Source of the DNA: Rotaria socialis
Lineage: Eukaryota; Rotifera; Eurotatoria; Philodinida; Philodinidae
NCBI GenBank assembly: GCA_905331475.1
Contig: CAJNYU010000954.1
Coordinates: 1-64,000, forward strand
Length of the DNA stretch: 64,000 bases
Direction of reading: 5' to 3'
Numbering within the stretch: the first letter of the stretch is position 1; every line of letters starts with the position of its first letter. The position numbers and the translations under genes were made by a program. Positions 22,801 to 37,800 of this stretch are shown here, in pieces. A model generated the notes under the pieces. It saw only the letters and a program-made list of their open reading frames with translations. It was not told where the DNA came from and did no database searches.

Positions 22801-25218
22801 ACTTCTTATCTTTTTCATATTTTATCTATGTTATACTAATCGTTGAAGCGTGCATGCAAATGTTTTTTCTTCCTTTTATCCGTACTCCTTTCGTATAAAT
22901 TAAACTCCATCTATTAATATTCTTTCTTTCGCTCTTTTTATTTCATTATGATTATTAAGTGCTATCACTGTTATACTGTACAATACAAGCTCATCCTTCA
23001 TACTTATATTTTTAACATGTGAACCTATTTAATGGCACATTAAAATAAATGTTAAAAAAAATACATGAATTAATAACGATGAATAATTTTATTATATCTT
23101 TGAAATCTTTTTTCTATGCGGCGATTCTTAAGTAAAATAAAACTACAGAGAAACGACTTACCATAGCTGTTTTTGAATTTCCACCCAATGAATCTTGTAA
23201 AAGTCGAGTTAATTTTGAATTTCGATATGGTATATGTGTTGATTTTCCATCAACTAATGCTGATATAACATTGCCTAATGTTGATAATGATAAATTAATT
23301 TTTGTCGCTTCTTTTAATGTATTTCCTTCAGCACCCGACTTTGATTGACGTTCACTACCCTAAAAATAATCATAATCAAATTCATGCAAGTATTTTACAA
23401 AACAAAAGTTCTACATACTGCTAAATCAACCATATGTAATTTACCAACTCGAATACGTTTTCCACCATCGGGACCAATATCACTACATTCAATTGTAATT
23501 GTAAAAATAGCATGAGATCGACTACTACGTTCATTCATAAGAGTTTGACCCGTATGACCTAAAATAAAGAAAAAACAATTTAATAAATTTGGAAAATCCA
23601 ACAATAAACAATACTTACGATTATAACTACCACCACGCATTAAAGATTCCATTTCTGTTGCAGAATGACATGCATGAGCTGATAAACCATCAGCATAAAC
23701 ACCAACGTTTGGTCGTTCTTTTATCTAAATTTATTGAGCAGTAACTATTTTCCTGTTGATTTTTATGAAATAGATTAATTTACATCTAAACTTTTATCAC
23801 GATCTTTGCCAAGTAAATCACGAATTTCTTCATTGTAAATTTCAAGATATGATACATTCACCAAATATCTAATAAATATTTATATGTTTGTCAATGATGT
23901 TCCTATATTTTATTAGTATTTAATGTTCTATTTCAATTTACCCAACATCATTCGAAGCTTTGGAAATTTCAAGAAAAACATGCGCAAACGAATTCGGAAT
24001 TATACCATAATTTTTATTATCATCTTTTTTTCCTTCCATCGTAAATGTTTTACCTTAATAAATGAAAAAAACTTATTTAGTAGTAAAAGGAAAATGGAAA
24101 GCAGTGCTAACCAGTGCCGGTTTGTCCATAGGCGAATATTGTTCCATTGTAACCTTCAAGTACAGCGTCAACAATTGGTCGAGCAACCAAATTATATATA
24201 TCGACTTGTTTCGAATTTGGTCCAAATACATAATCAAAAGTAAATGTTTTACCCCCATCATCATTTGCATTATGTGGTGGTCGAACATCAATAGTGCCCG
24301 TTGTCTCAGTGACCTATAAAGAAAAATTCATATTCATCATTTTATTTATACGACAAATTTTTTCTTGGCATGCATCCTTCATTTCCTGAAGCATAATTAT
24401 GAACGTGACTGATATCTATCTAGAGAATGTGAGTGTATGACAATTAACTATACCAATTTTACTCAAGACTCTTTTGTTTGACCTGAACTTAACGTCAATA
24501 ATCACTGATGTTTGTCAAAAACATACAGTCTAAGTGTAAAAATCCAATCATTTTAGTGGCATTTGTTTTGTATTCAAAATGTTTTTACAATAGTTTTTGA
24601 TATTCTAACAAAAATTAGCTAAACGTTTATTTGCTGTCGATGCTAGAAATATAATAATATTCAATTCGAAAGTTTTGTCATAAGTGTATCAATATTAAAA
24701 ATTCATCAAACTACTGGAAATATTTTATAGTAGTTGTGAACTATGTTAAATACTCCACAACCTCTTAATTGTACGGTAAGTATAGGTAATATTCAAAACT
24801 TGATTCTGCTTTTTATGAATTAGAATTTAAACTTTGCATGGAGCAAAACAAACTGAATAACCTATCGAAAAAGATTCACACTATCAATATAGAATAACGT
24901 GCTCTCCATAGCATGATGTTATTTTGGGATTATCTGAAGTCCAGTAATTTTTCTTGAAAATGTTAGCAAAAGATCATTAAATGAGTAGTAGAAGTAGATA
25001 AATGACAATTCAAATGTTAAGTATATTATTTACATAAACAATTTCTTGGTGATCATTATCCAATTCTTTATTACTCATTGGTCGACATCGAACCACGACT
25101 TTAACATTATTTGCATTACCACTACTTGCCGATTGTTTCTTTTCCTAATGAGAAATTCAAAAAGTTTTAATTTTACAACGTAATAAACAAATGCTTTCTA
25201 TGCATCACAAACCGGCAT
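19882..25218 (-). CDS. KIF3A: Kinesin-2 motor subunit KIF3A
   Basis: Seventeen coding exons give 692 residues: 25213-25218, 25034-25144, 24112-24313, 23942-24053, 23784-23868, 23619-23724, 23419-23558, 23162-23359, 21820-21875, 21646-21764, 21347-21584, 21100-21280, 20928-21038, 20742-20867, 20167-20280, 19995-20110 and 19882-19939. The first codes only Met-Pro. Motor motifs are [11 protein letters not shown], the P-loop GQTGTGKT (split by an intron), [20 protein letters not shown] and [13 protein letters not shown]. An acidic hinge and long coiled coil follow. The C-terminal globular part ([20 protein letters not shown]) is diagnostic for KIF3A rather than KIF3B. KIF3A pairs with KIF3B and KAP3 to drive anterograde intraflagellar transport. 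A 1.29-kb intron (21876-23161) is unusually long here. An acceptor-like TTTTAG ends 16 bases before the ATG. Confidence 0.95.
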
Positions 25219-25873
25219 GATTAATATGTACAATCTAAAAGCATAAATCCGTTTCAATAAGAATCAATTAAAATACCGAGATTTTCTTTTGTTTATTTAA
25301 ATGTTGAATAGACAAACGGTACAGAAGGAAAGAAAAAGAGAATCTGTTTTTTTTCAAGTTTCCAAGAACAACAACCAACAAAACGAAAAAGAAAGAAAAG
25401 ATCATAACAAAAAAAAAGACACGAAAGAAAAGAATTTCTTTATGTATACGTTTTCCAATTCTGCGGATATCAGCGCTACTAGAAAATCAAATAAATGAGG
25501 ACAAATAATAGACTAACTCGACAATATATCAACAACGACGAAAAAGAAAAACAGAAGCTGTTTTAGAATACTTTACATAGAGAACGAAAAAAAAAGAGAA
25601 TAAGAAATTTAATATATAGAAATATTTACAAACCAACACGCATCATCGTGTGCTTGGATATAGTTGTCATGTACACAGTAAGAGTAAAAGTGACGCATAG
25701 ATAGAGGAAAAACACGCATGATCTAAGATTGTTGTTTTATTTTTAATTACTGTTTCAGTGCTAAACTCAACCAGCAAAAACAACAACAATAGACAACTAA
25801 CAATTAATTGAGCGATACATTTTTTTGTTTTGAAAATAAATAAACAGAATTACCAGAAATTCAAATAAAATAT
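25219..25873. other. Spacer between NCOR and KIF3A
   Basis: 655 bp, A-rich, containing only a Lys-rich open frame at 25301-25498 that looks like translated poly-purine sequence. It should hold the NCOR 3' UTR and the KIF3A 5' region. Confidence 0.45.
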
Positions 25874-28800
25874 TTATGTCGATGATTCAGTTGAATCTAT
25901 TGGTGTATTTTTATTTGTGTCCGTATTAGAAATTTCTTCAGTATTTTGCTCGGAAACATTTGAAGTTGAACTGCTGTTTGCTTCGTCTATTGTTTCAAAT
26001 TTCGTTGTTGGAACTGGCGATGATGTTAATGTTGACACGCCAGGTGATACCATTCTTGGTGAATTTTGTTGGTGCTGTTGTTGTTGTTGTTCAAGCTCAT
26101 ATTCACTAATTAAACGCTTTTTAAGTGGATGTGCACTATTCGATGAAGCGGGTGATATAGACGATATTGGCGATGTAACTATTGATGGAGTACTGCTACT
26201 AGTATTTGTGTATAATGGATTCGTATTTGGGCTTCTGTGATTCGATGATTGATCAACATTTATTGTTAATAGTGATTCATGTTGAGGATCGGATGGAGAG
26301 ACTAGTGCCTAAATAAAACATTGATAAATTTGCTGCTTTTTATTCGAAAGATGTTAGAGAAATGAGATTGATTTTAGAATTAAATGAAGTAGAAGATACT
26401 CGATGACAAATATATTTGGAGATATCTAGGAAATTTCCCTTCATTATAAATTTCCTTTGAGATGATCCTCAGCTTAAAATATAATTGTTTTTATGGCAAA
26501 AAACAGCTTCAAGAGAATTTATTTAGATGGGATTTTCTTCTTGCATGATAGGTTTTTTTTAATGAGTTGCCAAAGGCAATAACAGATGACATAGGGTAGA
26601 CTAAAGATATTATTGACTTTTCATTTTTAGAATTACTATGATGGAATTTTAGCAATCCTTCTGACAGACAGCTAATTACTCTGTTAAGCTAGTTCGTATG
26701 TTTTCCAAGACAATTTTATTCTGATATGAAACTTTTTAATTTGAAATCTTAACCATGGACACGTAACATGTAAAATAAAAAAAACAGTGAAATAATACAA
26801 TCTAAGCAATGATTAAATAAAATGTCAAATATGCAAACAAATTCTATTCATGTTTTTCGAAATTTCATGAAAAAATATTTGTGAGCATTATCATAAAATA
26901 AGCGATGAGGGGAAAAGATAAAATATCTTCGTTTGCATTTTTTCAACTTATCAGTTACATCATTTTATTTTCAGAATTTTACTGCAGACCGAATAGTACT
27001 ATAATAAATATTTCAATTATTCACTTTCTTCTAAAAAATAGCAGTTTAAGTTCAAAGCTTTTTGCGTGTAATCGGTTCATTAACTGACATGAGATCGTGA
27101 AACTGAAAATATTTTTAGACACGCATCGATCTCAATAGAATTTCTATGGTACATGAAGACTCATTGGATGCCACTCAAAAGTAATTTCATCTGAAGTTTT
27201 TAAATGTTTGTTCAATTGAGAATGAAATTTTACCTGTTGTGCTCTGCGAGCAAGTTTTCCTTTTGGTGAATGATCAAGTGGAGATGTCGATGATTGTCTT
27301 GATGGTGAAAATTGTTGTTCATCTATAGAAAATGTCAGAACAACCATATGATATGAAAATTCTTTTATTTTCTTTTACTTTTATTAACGCAAGAATAACG
27401 TGGATTTACAAGTTGATTGTTTGCTGTTGATGGATATTGTTGTTGATCAGTTGATGAACGTGTTCGTGGTGATATTGGACTACCCTGTGTTATAGAACCG
27501 CCTGAATTCGTAATGTTTGAACGTGCTGATCGTGGTGTAACCGATTGTTGATATTGAACGTATGATTGCCAATTACGGTCAATATTAGATGATGATAAAT
27601 TCGTTTGATGATGAGAATTTTTCGAATGCGATTGCAAAGCAAATGGATCTCGTGCGTTTGCTGATGGATCGGATGTTTGACTAATTAATGCCAGATGTTC
27701 CTCATTATTGGACATTGATTCGTCTTTTGGTGATGTTCTTTAAATAAGACAGAATTCATATTTTCAGAATTTTAATTTTAATTGCAAATATACCTCATTC
27801 GTTTAGATGGTTGTTGTTGTTGCAGTTGTTGTGGATTCGATTGTATTCGTTGTTGTGTTGTTGGTGATAAACGATTTGATGAATTACGATTTTGAAATAT
27901 CATTGATAATTCTAAAATAAAGACAACAAACAATTTTAAACATAGCAGTGTTTATTTATGTTATTACCATCACTCTTCGGTAATGCTGGACATGCTCGAA
28001 CAAGTTCACCACGTATTAAGTATTCTAACGATTGACTTTTGTCGGGTGGTGATGCTGCACGTTTATTCGGTTGTTCATTCGTAATTTCTATTTAAATTCA
28101 AATAAAGGTTTCAGAGAAGCAACAAAAAATACGGCAAATACCAGTCGCTGTCATTGGTTGAGCTCTACCATCAGCATAGATGCCATTGGCACCCATTAAC
28201 ATGCGCATAGTGATCGAACCTCGTGATCGGGTAGCTTAAAAAGAATCAAATTAGAGGGTTTTTTCCTCATTTTGTTTTATCCTACATTCTCGCCCACCGG
28301 CACTATTTGTTCGTTCTAGTCCATTTAAATCAGTATTTGAATGAACTTTGGATGCACTAACAGTACTATTTTGCACTTTTTGGTTGATTTCTAATAGAAA
28401 TATAACGAATGAATTCTTTTGAAAAAATGATCCATTTGTTTTTCTTACCAACATATTCTTGTTTTTCTAAAGGTTGATTTGAAAGAATTTTCTTTATTGA
28501 ACTGTCACGACGTCTTTCAAGCATTTCATTTTCCATGGTTGATTTATTTACTACAAATAAAAAAGAAATATTTGAATATCGATGAAACAATTTCAACGGT
28601 TGATTTTACAGTCTGGATTTAAATGACTTTTAGAATTTCCGTCTGTTATTGGTTCGTTTTGTTCGCGCTGATTAAAAAAATGAAACAGTTAAGAGTTTTT
28701 GAAAAAATCGTTGTTATTTGCTTAAACATACGTTTGAATTAGAATCATCGTCACCGTCGAGTAAAATTGGTTGGTCGGAATTCTAGAGAGAAAAAAAGAA

Positions 28801-31800
28801 CACCTTTTAGTATACATTAAAAACATATCTATTTAACTTACATCGGCATGTTTAGTTGAGACTATTGTTGCTGGTTGAAATAAACGTGATAATTGATTAG
28901 AAGAATTTTCTGATATAGATAAATCACTATTTAGAGTTTTATTATCGTTATCTAAATAAATAAAAATATTGTTGGATTCAGAAATGAAAATTCAATGATG
29001 ATCCAATCTCCTTATAAATCTTCAGTGTCGTGAAGATTTAAAAAAAAATACTAGCTGAAATCATTGTTACTAATCAAACGAAGAAAAAAACATTTCTAAA
29101 TTAGCTTAAGTCAATATTATTAATTTTGTTTGATTTCATTGATAGACATTACTGAAACATAATATGAAAGGTTTTCATGGCGTCTATAAACTTACGGATT
29201 TCTCTGTAAATAATTTATAAAAACAGTACAATAAATTTTACCTTGAATGTAATAAGTTTTACACTCCATCGTCATGTCGAAAAGATGTCTCTCCAATATT
29301 TCTGTACTTTTACTGATTTAAATATCAAAATAGATTTCGAATAAAAAAGAAAATGACTGCACACGAAAATGCGATTTATTCATGTATTAGAAACTTTTTA
29401 TCGATTAAAATAATGCATAAGCACTTGAGAAGTTTTTGCTGCTTAGTCTGATCGTGACAAATCTTTTTTTCTGTCTTACCCAAATTCAAATACATAAATT
29501 TACTTTGACCTGTAAATTTCTTGTATATCTTATGAGATATTTTTCGAAGCTGAATGTACAATATCTCTAGCATAACACGTTTTGAATTTAGACAGGAAGA
29601 AAAAAACGGGAAATCATTTTTTCTCCGGTGACCTTGTCATAAAGAAAATGTTTCTATTTTGCACTTAGTTTCATGTCAAAGAAGAAAGAAAAAACTAAGT
29701 GAATTGCTAACAAAAAATATCTAAACGAGATAATGTTTCATAGGCGTTGCATGCAGTGATAAAGGTTACTTGAATATGATAATTGAAAAAGTGCGATTGA
29801 GATTTTTATGTATGAAAAAAGTTAAGCTCATTTTACAATAAATTAAACGAGATTGCTAAACGATTCTAGTGAATAATATTGATCTTACTTGTTAATGCAA
29901 CAAATTCATTAACATTTTGTTTCATAAATTCTTGAATAGATATGGGTTCTTTGGGAGTTCGAATAGATTCGTTATGATGAGAGCTTCGTTGTTGAGAATA
30001 ATGTTGTTGTTGATGATGATGATGATGAGGCGATAATTGTTGTGAAGATGAAGTATTTACTGGAGAAGAATGAATATTATGAAACATATAAGGTGATCCA
30101 TGATGAGGAGATATTTGAGACGTTGGAACTAACGATGATCGGCTTGTTGAAGTAGATGTGTGATGAGGATGATGAGATGCATGAGGTTTATGCAGGATAT
30201 TAGGCTGTCTTAAATAAGACGATGGATTGCTATCGGTCGACTGATCAGAAAAATGTAAACTAGGATTTAATTTTTCATGAGATGAAGATTTCTAAAGATA
30301 GCAAAAAATTTTCTTTTTTTAAGTAAAAATAGGGTTGGCATGTACATGATGACCGTGGGTTTCAATTCGTTGAAACGGAGCTGACGGATTCTCAGCAGCT
30401 GTACGCGTTTGATTAATGCGATGTTGAAAGTCTTCCGGAGATCTAGATCAAACCAAAATAAAAACAAACGAAAAATAAGTTTTTCTTGGAAATTCAACTG
30501 AGTCAAAATGAAGTATAGAAAAAAGAAGAGTAATATTATTGTTCAGGTAAAAAAACAAGGTTACAGTGACCTTGTTATTCTTTCACTTATCGAGCGCTAG
30601 ATGAGTCTTCGCAAATGCGACATAGTTGTCTAATGCATCACATATATTTGCTATGCAACTACAGAACGAGAAGAAAAACAAGGAAAAAAATGGTTTGATT
30701 CTTTCTTCTATTTTTTTTCGTTCTCTTTTTCTTGTTCCTGTTTTTTTTTCAGTGAAAGTTAAAAGCTGCTAGCCATATTTTTTTCCTCTTCTAAAAATAT
30801 ATATTTGTCTATGGACTAAATATAAACCAATACCTAAAAATATAGCAATCTATATATAATTTTAAAATAAATTTATATCTAATTTATTAAGTAATGCTAC
30901 CTAACAACACAAAGTTATATACAATTAATTATTAAAGTAATAGTAAAAAATCTTGAGGGTGCGGAGTGTGAGGGTGTGGGTATTATTATCTCTCTTCACA
31001 CCCACATCCCACCCAAGATATTTGTTAAACTAACTTTTTTCTTATCAGTTATCGTCGGCCCCAGCTCATATATACTCTTTCAATTAATTGATAAGTGCTT
31101 ACCAATTATAGATTACGTTCAAATTAATTAGATAAGTCGATAAATTCATTGATAGTCATTTGTTAAAAGTGATAATATATTGAATTAAAAGACAGAACAT
31201 TTTTTAGTTCAGCTATTTAATTGATTTAAAAGATGTTGAATTACAAAATTAGATTAAAGAAATCTTTTAAAGGCATCCTTTCACCAGAATAGATACTGCT
31301 GTATTAAGTTAGGCAATATTGATATAATTTAGATATGGATTGCTATTTTTTTAGGTATCACATTAAATGCATGCCTTTGTCTATTACTGCTGGCGAGTCT
31401 TATTTTAATGAGTAGAATTTCATTTGAATTATCTTACCGTGTATCTCTGTCTGTGGCAGAAGTAATGCGTGTTGCTGATCGTGGCAAATCATTCGTCTTA
31501 GAAAAAGGAGCTTCATTTATTCCAGAATTAGATTTTAATTGAGAATGAATCTGTTGTTGGTGTTGTTGTTGAGAACTATTTATATTTTGTGTGCGCCATA
31601 TGGGTGTTGCATAATCGCCTGTTGGATATCGCATGTGTTCTAAATAGTTAAATGAATTGAATTGAAATATTGTTTATGTTTCTATCTTTTTCTTTTTTTT
31701 TACCAAGATTTTCATGTGAATGTCGTTTAGTTGATTGAGTTGAGTATGCTGATAGATCCGGTGGTGAATGTGCAGATGCATGAGAAAGATGACGATTAGT

Positions 31801-34800
31801 TCGTATGTTTTTTAATTGTTCACTATTTGCAACTGTAGTTAAGTCATGCATTAGATGTGGATCAATATAAAAAGAAGCACCGGGTAACGAACGATAGTAA
31901 TGTGGATAAGATAAAAGACCACTAGCAAGTAACTCTTGTGGATGTACACCAGATGAAGCAAGAAGTTGGGATGCTGCTAAAATTGCAGCTTGTTGTGAAT
32001 GTGCTGATGATGAAATCGAAGCATTGGATGGTGAAGGTATTATTGCAGCTGGTGGTGGAAGCAATTGTTGATTATTTACTGCTGCTACTGACTGAGATGG
32101 AGAACGTTGTTCAGATGGATGCCGAGATTGGCTGAAATATAAAACGAAAGAAAAAATATTTTATGTCTCGACATGAAATCCTTTAAATGAAAGATTTCAC
32201 AATACATCGGTTGTTATGCCTATAATTCAAGATGGCATTTATTTTTCGAAGGGTTCTGGGGTACATTATGCTTTCTGGAACAAAATGTTACTCAGTCTCA
32301 CTTTGAAATTTTTTTTTGACAAGAAACCATATTATATAATACAGATTTATATGTGAATTTGTTTTTGTTTTTAGTCAGAGTAAATGCTTGTTTTGATCGC
32401 TTTAAAATAAGAAAATCTTCATTTAATATTAGAAAAGATTTTTATTAAGGATTAAGTACTATCTGAAATTTTTTTTTCTGACAACATTTACCTTCTGACA
32501 ACATCTATTAATGAAATTACTCATAAGGTCATAATGATCTTTAACGTATTTTAGATTTTTCTCCTAGTGTATTAATTTTCTTTCAATGAAATTTTATGTC
32601 GTGAATATATTTAGAAATATTTTCTACTGAAAGACACTCGATTGAAAATTAATTAGTTAATTATTTTGGAATAAAATAGTAATTAGTGAATATCAAACTG
32701 ATCTTGGAATCAAGGCGCTAGAGAATATCACAGCAGTGTCCATGTCACAAACTATATTGGTGATGACATGTTCTGCAAGATTACACTTCCAAAGCATTAC
32801 CTCGATAACAAAGAATTGCAACGGAAATTTATTCGCGACTTAGAAAGAGATCATTCGTTTTAAAATTATCTTGAAGTTTCTCAATCGAATTTCTTTTTCA
32901 TAGAATTACTCTTTTAACTTCTCATTTATTGATACGAGATATTGTAATTTCTGTATTCGTCTTCACTGAAGTAACCAAAACTGAAAATACGTATATTCAT
33001 TTTTTGTTTGCAATCTAAGCATGTGTAAAAATAGTTTTAGTATTAAAAATACTCTACATATATTACAGACTAAGTTTTTCTTTTGACAATATTTGCAAAT
33101 ACAAAATGCAAATAGTCTAGAGTTTTTTATATTTGTTTTCATTTTATGCCAGTTAACATTTTTTTAATAGCGAATCGACTGAATGAAATTCCCTGATGTT
33201 GATGCGTACAAAGTACACCAATTACATATTAAAGTATTCATAATAAAAAAATGTCAACTATATACATTTCGTTGTTATATTAAATCATGATATCAATGAA
33301 ATAAATGGTTCGTATCTTACCGTTCATGATTAGGTGAGTGTCCTGTTGTCAAATATCTTGATGTAACAAAATCAGCTCGTAGGGTTTCATAGGTATCCGT
33401 ATTTGATGTATCAATGCCGATAGGTTTATTTAGATTTGTTGATGATTGTTGTTGTTGTTGTTGTTGATTAATAAGTGCTGATGACTTATGTGGTTGTAAG
33501 TATTGTGCTGAAGGTGGTGTTGGATAATTATTATGTGCTACTTGTTGATGAGAATAATGGCGCATATAATTATTTTGTTGTTGTTGCTGTTGCTGCTGCT
33601 GTTGTTGCTGTTGTTGTTGCTGCTGCTGCTGTTGTTGCTGTTGTTGTTGCTGCTGTAAATATAAATGTTGCTGTTGGTCCATGATTTTTGAAGATTTCAT
33701 ATGTGGTACATCGAGATATGGTGATTGATGATGAGGATATTCATTTCTTGGACTTGGATAGTTTTGTGCATGCATATGAGAATGAGCTGTTGATGTATCA
33801 ATCGATAATGATTTGTTTGATGGTGATATTGGTGTTCCACGCATGATTGAACCTTTGCTTGAAAATGTTTGTTGGTTATGCAATGGATGAGACGGAATTG
33901 ATGGTGAATGCGAATTAGGTAATGTAACAAGTGGCGGTGGTAGTGATGGTGGCAGTGCTTGAGTAGAAACATTCGAATTAATAGTTGTCAATGGTGATGT
34001 TAATAAAACTTTTTCCGATGGAATACTATTATTTGATAAACGTTTATCTGCTGAACTTAATGTTTTTGAAATTTCTCTTTCAACAAGAGAAGTTATTGTT
34101 GTTAAAGCAGATGATGATTGAATTTTTTGATTTTTTTCTTCAATATTTGATGCACGCTCATCACTTTCATCAATGATCATACCACGAGTCGACTCATTGC
34201 TGTCGTCATTGAGATTTGATTTTTGTGGATCATCGTCATTGTCTTTAATAAAGATATACATATATATATATATATATATATATTACATTAGATATATAAA
34301 TAAGTTATTTTTCCTTTTACCTTCATCTATTCGTTCATTTACTCTTGATTTTACAGAAGTAATCAATCGACGAGATGTATCTTCTGAACCTGATATACTT
34401 CCATTATCTTCCTCAATATTCTATAAAAATCGAAAAATTTGTTTCATTTTTATTACTTTTCAAATTTATATTACCTGTTCATCATCGACTATACCAAATC
34501 TTTCACGATACTTTTGATAGAATGCTCTGCAACTTTGTTCACTACGACGAATATATTCTGCTATATGTAACCAATCATTGGGAAACTTCTGATATGCTTC
34601 TGTAAATGCATTGATTTCATGTTCTGTCCATTCTATTTAAAGCAAAATAAAATCAGAAAAAAAATTGAAATCTACAATATGGCATTTCTATTTTGCACTT
34701 TGAAAAGTTCTGGTTTCTTATTTCGAAATCCAATTAGAGTCAGCTCCTGATAATATTCTTTTCCGTGGCAATGTTTAAAGCTTTTATTCTCGTCTGCGAG

Positions 34801-37800
34801 CTTTTATGAAATAAACTTTCGAAATGCTATCCCGACATGTATCTAACCTGATTATCATTACGAGAAACCGACACACTGTAAAGGACAACAAAGAAGCCTT
34901 ATTCACTCATATTTTTTCTTGATACTTACCATCATCACGCTTAGAATCTTGTTCTTCAGTTATATTTGACCGAATTTTAGATGATTCTTCATCATCATCA
35001 TCTTCTTCTTCAATTGATTGCGCTGTTGTTTGATTTTGTCGAACTTGAATAATTAATTTGTCATAGCAACGTGTACAACATCGTTGGACATTTTGAGGGA
35101 TTTCTTAATAAAAAGAAAAAAAAAGAAGAACATTATTTTCTCTTATGAAAAATTTGTTATTTTTTTATATTACGTAATGAACGGCGAATAGCTTCTTGGT
35201 TTTCTTGTGTTAATTCATTCCACTTATTTGGAAATGCACGTAAACGATTTTTACGATTTTTCTTTTTACCTAATTTTTCAGTTGTACAAGATAATAATTG
35301 ACAACGACTAAATACGATTGTAAGATGAGAAATAAAAGACTAAAAATAAAATGTGAAATCTACAAACTTTTTATTTGAACGTTTATCTTCATTTCCATCA
35401 CCGAGATCTGGAAACAAAACAAGCTCAATAATGATATTTGATTAATTGCTAGTTTACTTACTTATTTCACGTCGTTCTTCATCACTAGAAAAAAAAATAA
35501 GAATTCGAAAAATAAAAGATCTGTTTTGAACAGAAAAATTAGCTCAAGAACTCGGATTTAGGATATGCTCTTTCTGAGTTACAATTTCGAAAAGATTAAA
35601 TCAAAGAACACATGTTATACTTGCATTTATTGCAATGGGAATATCTTATGATAGACGCATTTTTTGTTGCTCTTTGAACAATTTCGAAATTATTCTAATC
35701 TAAATACGATGTCTACGCTTTAGAAAATTCTCGTCTCTAACGAATTGTAGTCAACTTTTTTTGAAAAGATCTAATCAGGAAATGAAAAGTTAAATCAATA
35801 AAATATTTCTAGCTCATTAAATATATATATATCACAAATCCGAGCTATTGTATTTTCCCATCTTGCCGGATTAGAGTTGAAGTATTAATAAAAATAGAAT
35901 GAATTACTTTGAACAATATGTTCACAAAAAATTTCGACCTGATGCTCTCAGCGAAAATTTATTTATATTTTGAATTGAAATTTGAATTTCTTCCAGCCGA
36001 AAAAGTCCGTTAGGTAAGTAATAAACTATTTCTTCTAACTAAATTTGAAGAGACTCATTACAAAGTTAGTTTCATAAAACTTCGAAAATAGTAAAATCCT
36101 CATATTTCAACTAAGAATGATATCATTGAAATCTAGCTGATTGAAATAAATCAAGTGAAGTCTGCTAATAAATCACATACAGATTATGTAAAAACCATTG
36201 AATAGATTCGTTTGTTTTCCCTGAATCTTAATGAATGTAATAAACTTTATCTTCCAATCGTCTTCATTAAGAAAATATTAAAGAGAAGAGTACATATGAA
36301 AGTCTCAGTGCATGTCATGCAAAAAAACAACAATTCGGTTGATAACTGATATCGTATCTTCTAGATAAAAAAAAAACATGGTTATATACTCTAATCTTTC
36401 TAGTTTATCATACTATTAAATATTTGTGGAAACTATTTTTCCTATTTTAACTAAAAAACCTGATATATAGGACAAAATTAACTTACTTGTCTGCTCGATC
36501 TGCCGAACGATCACCATCCTACGATAGAGAAAGTTTCCTCTTCTGTGTTTTGTTACAAAAACAAAAAACGTGTCTTACTGCTGTTTGTCCAAGTACTTGC
36601 TGGGATGTGGATGAAAGAATAGCATTTGATGAAGTCACTTTCGTAACTAAAGTTGTTTCAATAGTTGTTGACGATGTAACTGTTGTTGTTGTTGCATTTT
36701 GTCTAACTTTTCGTCGATTAGCTTGTGATTGTTTTCGTAATAAATTCTTATAATTTTCTGTTTTCTTTGTCATATAATAAAATTGAACACATTGTTCTGT
36801 TGTTTTATTTTCCAAAAATGATGATATATAACCAAAATTTTTAGGTGATTGAGTGAATTTCTCAATAAAAATTTGCTTTTCTTCCGGTGACCAATACGGC
36901 ATTTTTGTAACTTCTTTATAGAATTCAGCTGGATCACGTTTTACTAAACTATTTTCATTCAAATATTGATATTTACGTTGCCATTTATCATAGATAATAG
37001 GTGGTACAACGGATGATTTACGCATTTTTTCTTCTTCATGTTCAGCATCTTGTTCGACTGTATTTGTATTTAGTGTTATTTGCTGTTCAGTTGTTGAAGA
37101 ATCATTTGTGTTCGTCTGTTTTTTCTCTTTATCCTCACGTGTTTTACGTAATTCAGGAAATGTTTTTTCAAATGTTTCCCGGTATGTTGTTGAATCTTTA
37201 TTTAAAATGATTTTTTCTTCATTTTCAATTGATTTTTGCCATTCTTGATAAACTCCATCATATTTATTGCTTTCAACTTTAATACGATTATTATAAATAT
37301 CATTTTTCTTTTTAAAAAATTCTTTTAAACGATTTTTCATTATATTTACATAACTAAATTAGATGGAAATATTATTTATAAATAAAATGAAAATATGAAA
37401 AATACATACTGCGATCGAATTCGTCGAACTGACGCAAGATCACTTGGCTCTTGATAGAGTGGAATTGTTAAGTCGATATTATTATTTAAATGATTCAACA
37501 TTTTTTGACTATCTTCAGCTTTTTTCTAAATAAATTTTTAAAATTATATATTTGTTGTCTGAAATTAAAAACAAAACAGATCAAGTTTCATCGATAACGA
37601 AACTTTGAAGTTTAATTTAGAATCTATTTTTGTCTATTTTATGCTTAGATTTCCTGCAATCCGCTTTGACGTTCAGTTATAATTACTTGAGCTTAGAAAA
37701 TATATCTCTAAGTTGATTACCATTACTATATACATTACAGAGATTCTGTTGGGAACAATCAAATCTATAGTTTAGTGTTAAAGATATAAAAATATTTTCA

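Noticed and set aside
19882..25218. KIF3B as identity
   Set aside because: The C-terminal [16 protein letters not shown] block is KIF3A-type.
25917..26240. Plus-strand frame with a Cys run
   Set aside because: It is the shadow of the polyGln stretch in the last NCOR exon.
33475..34605. Plus-strand open frames opposite the NCOR exons
   Set aside because: They are translations of the complement of Gln/Ser/His repeats and lack splice sites or motifs.
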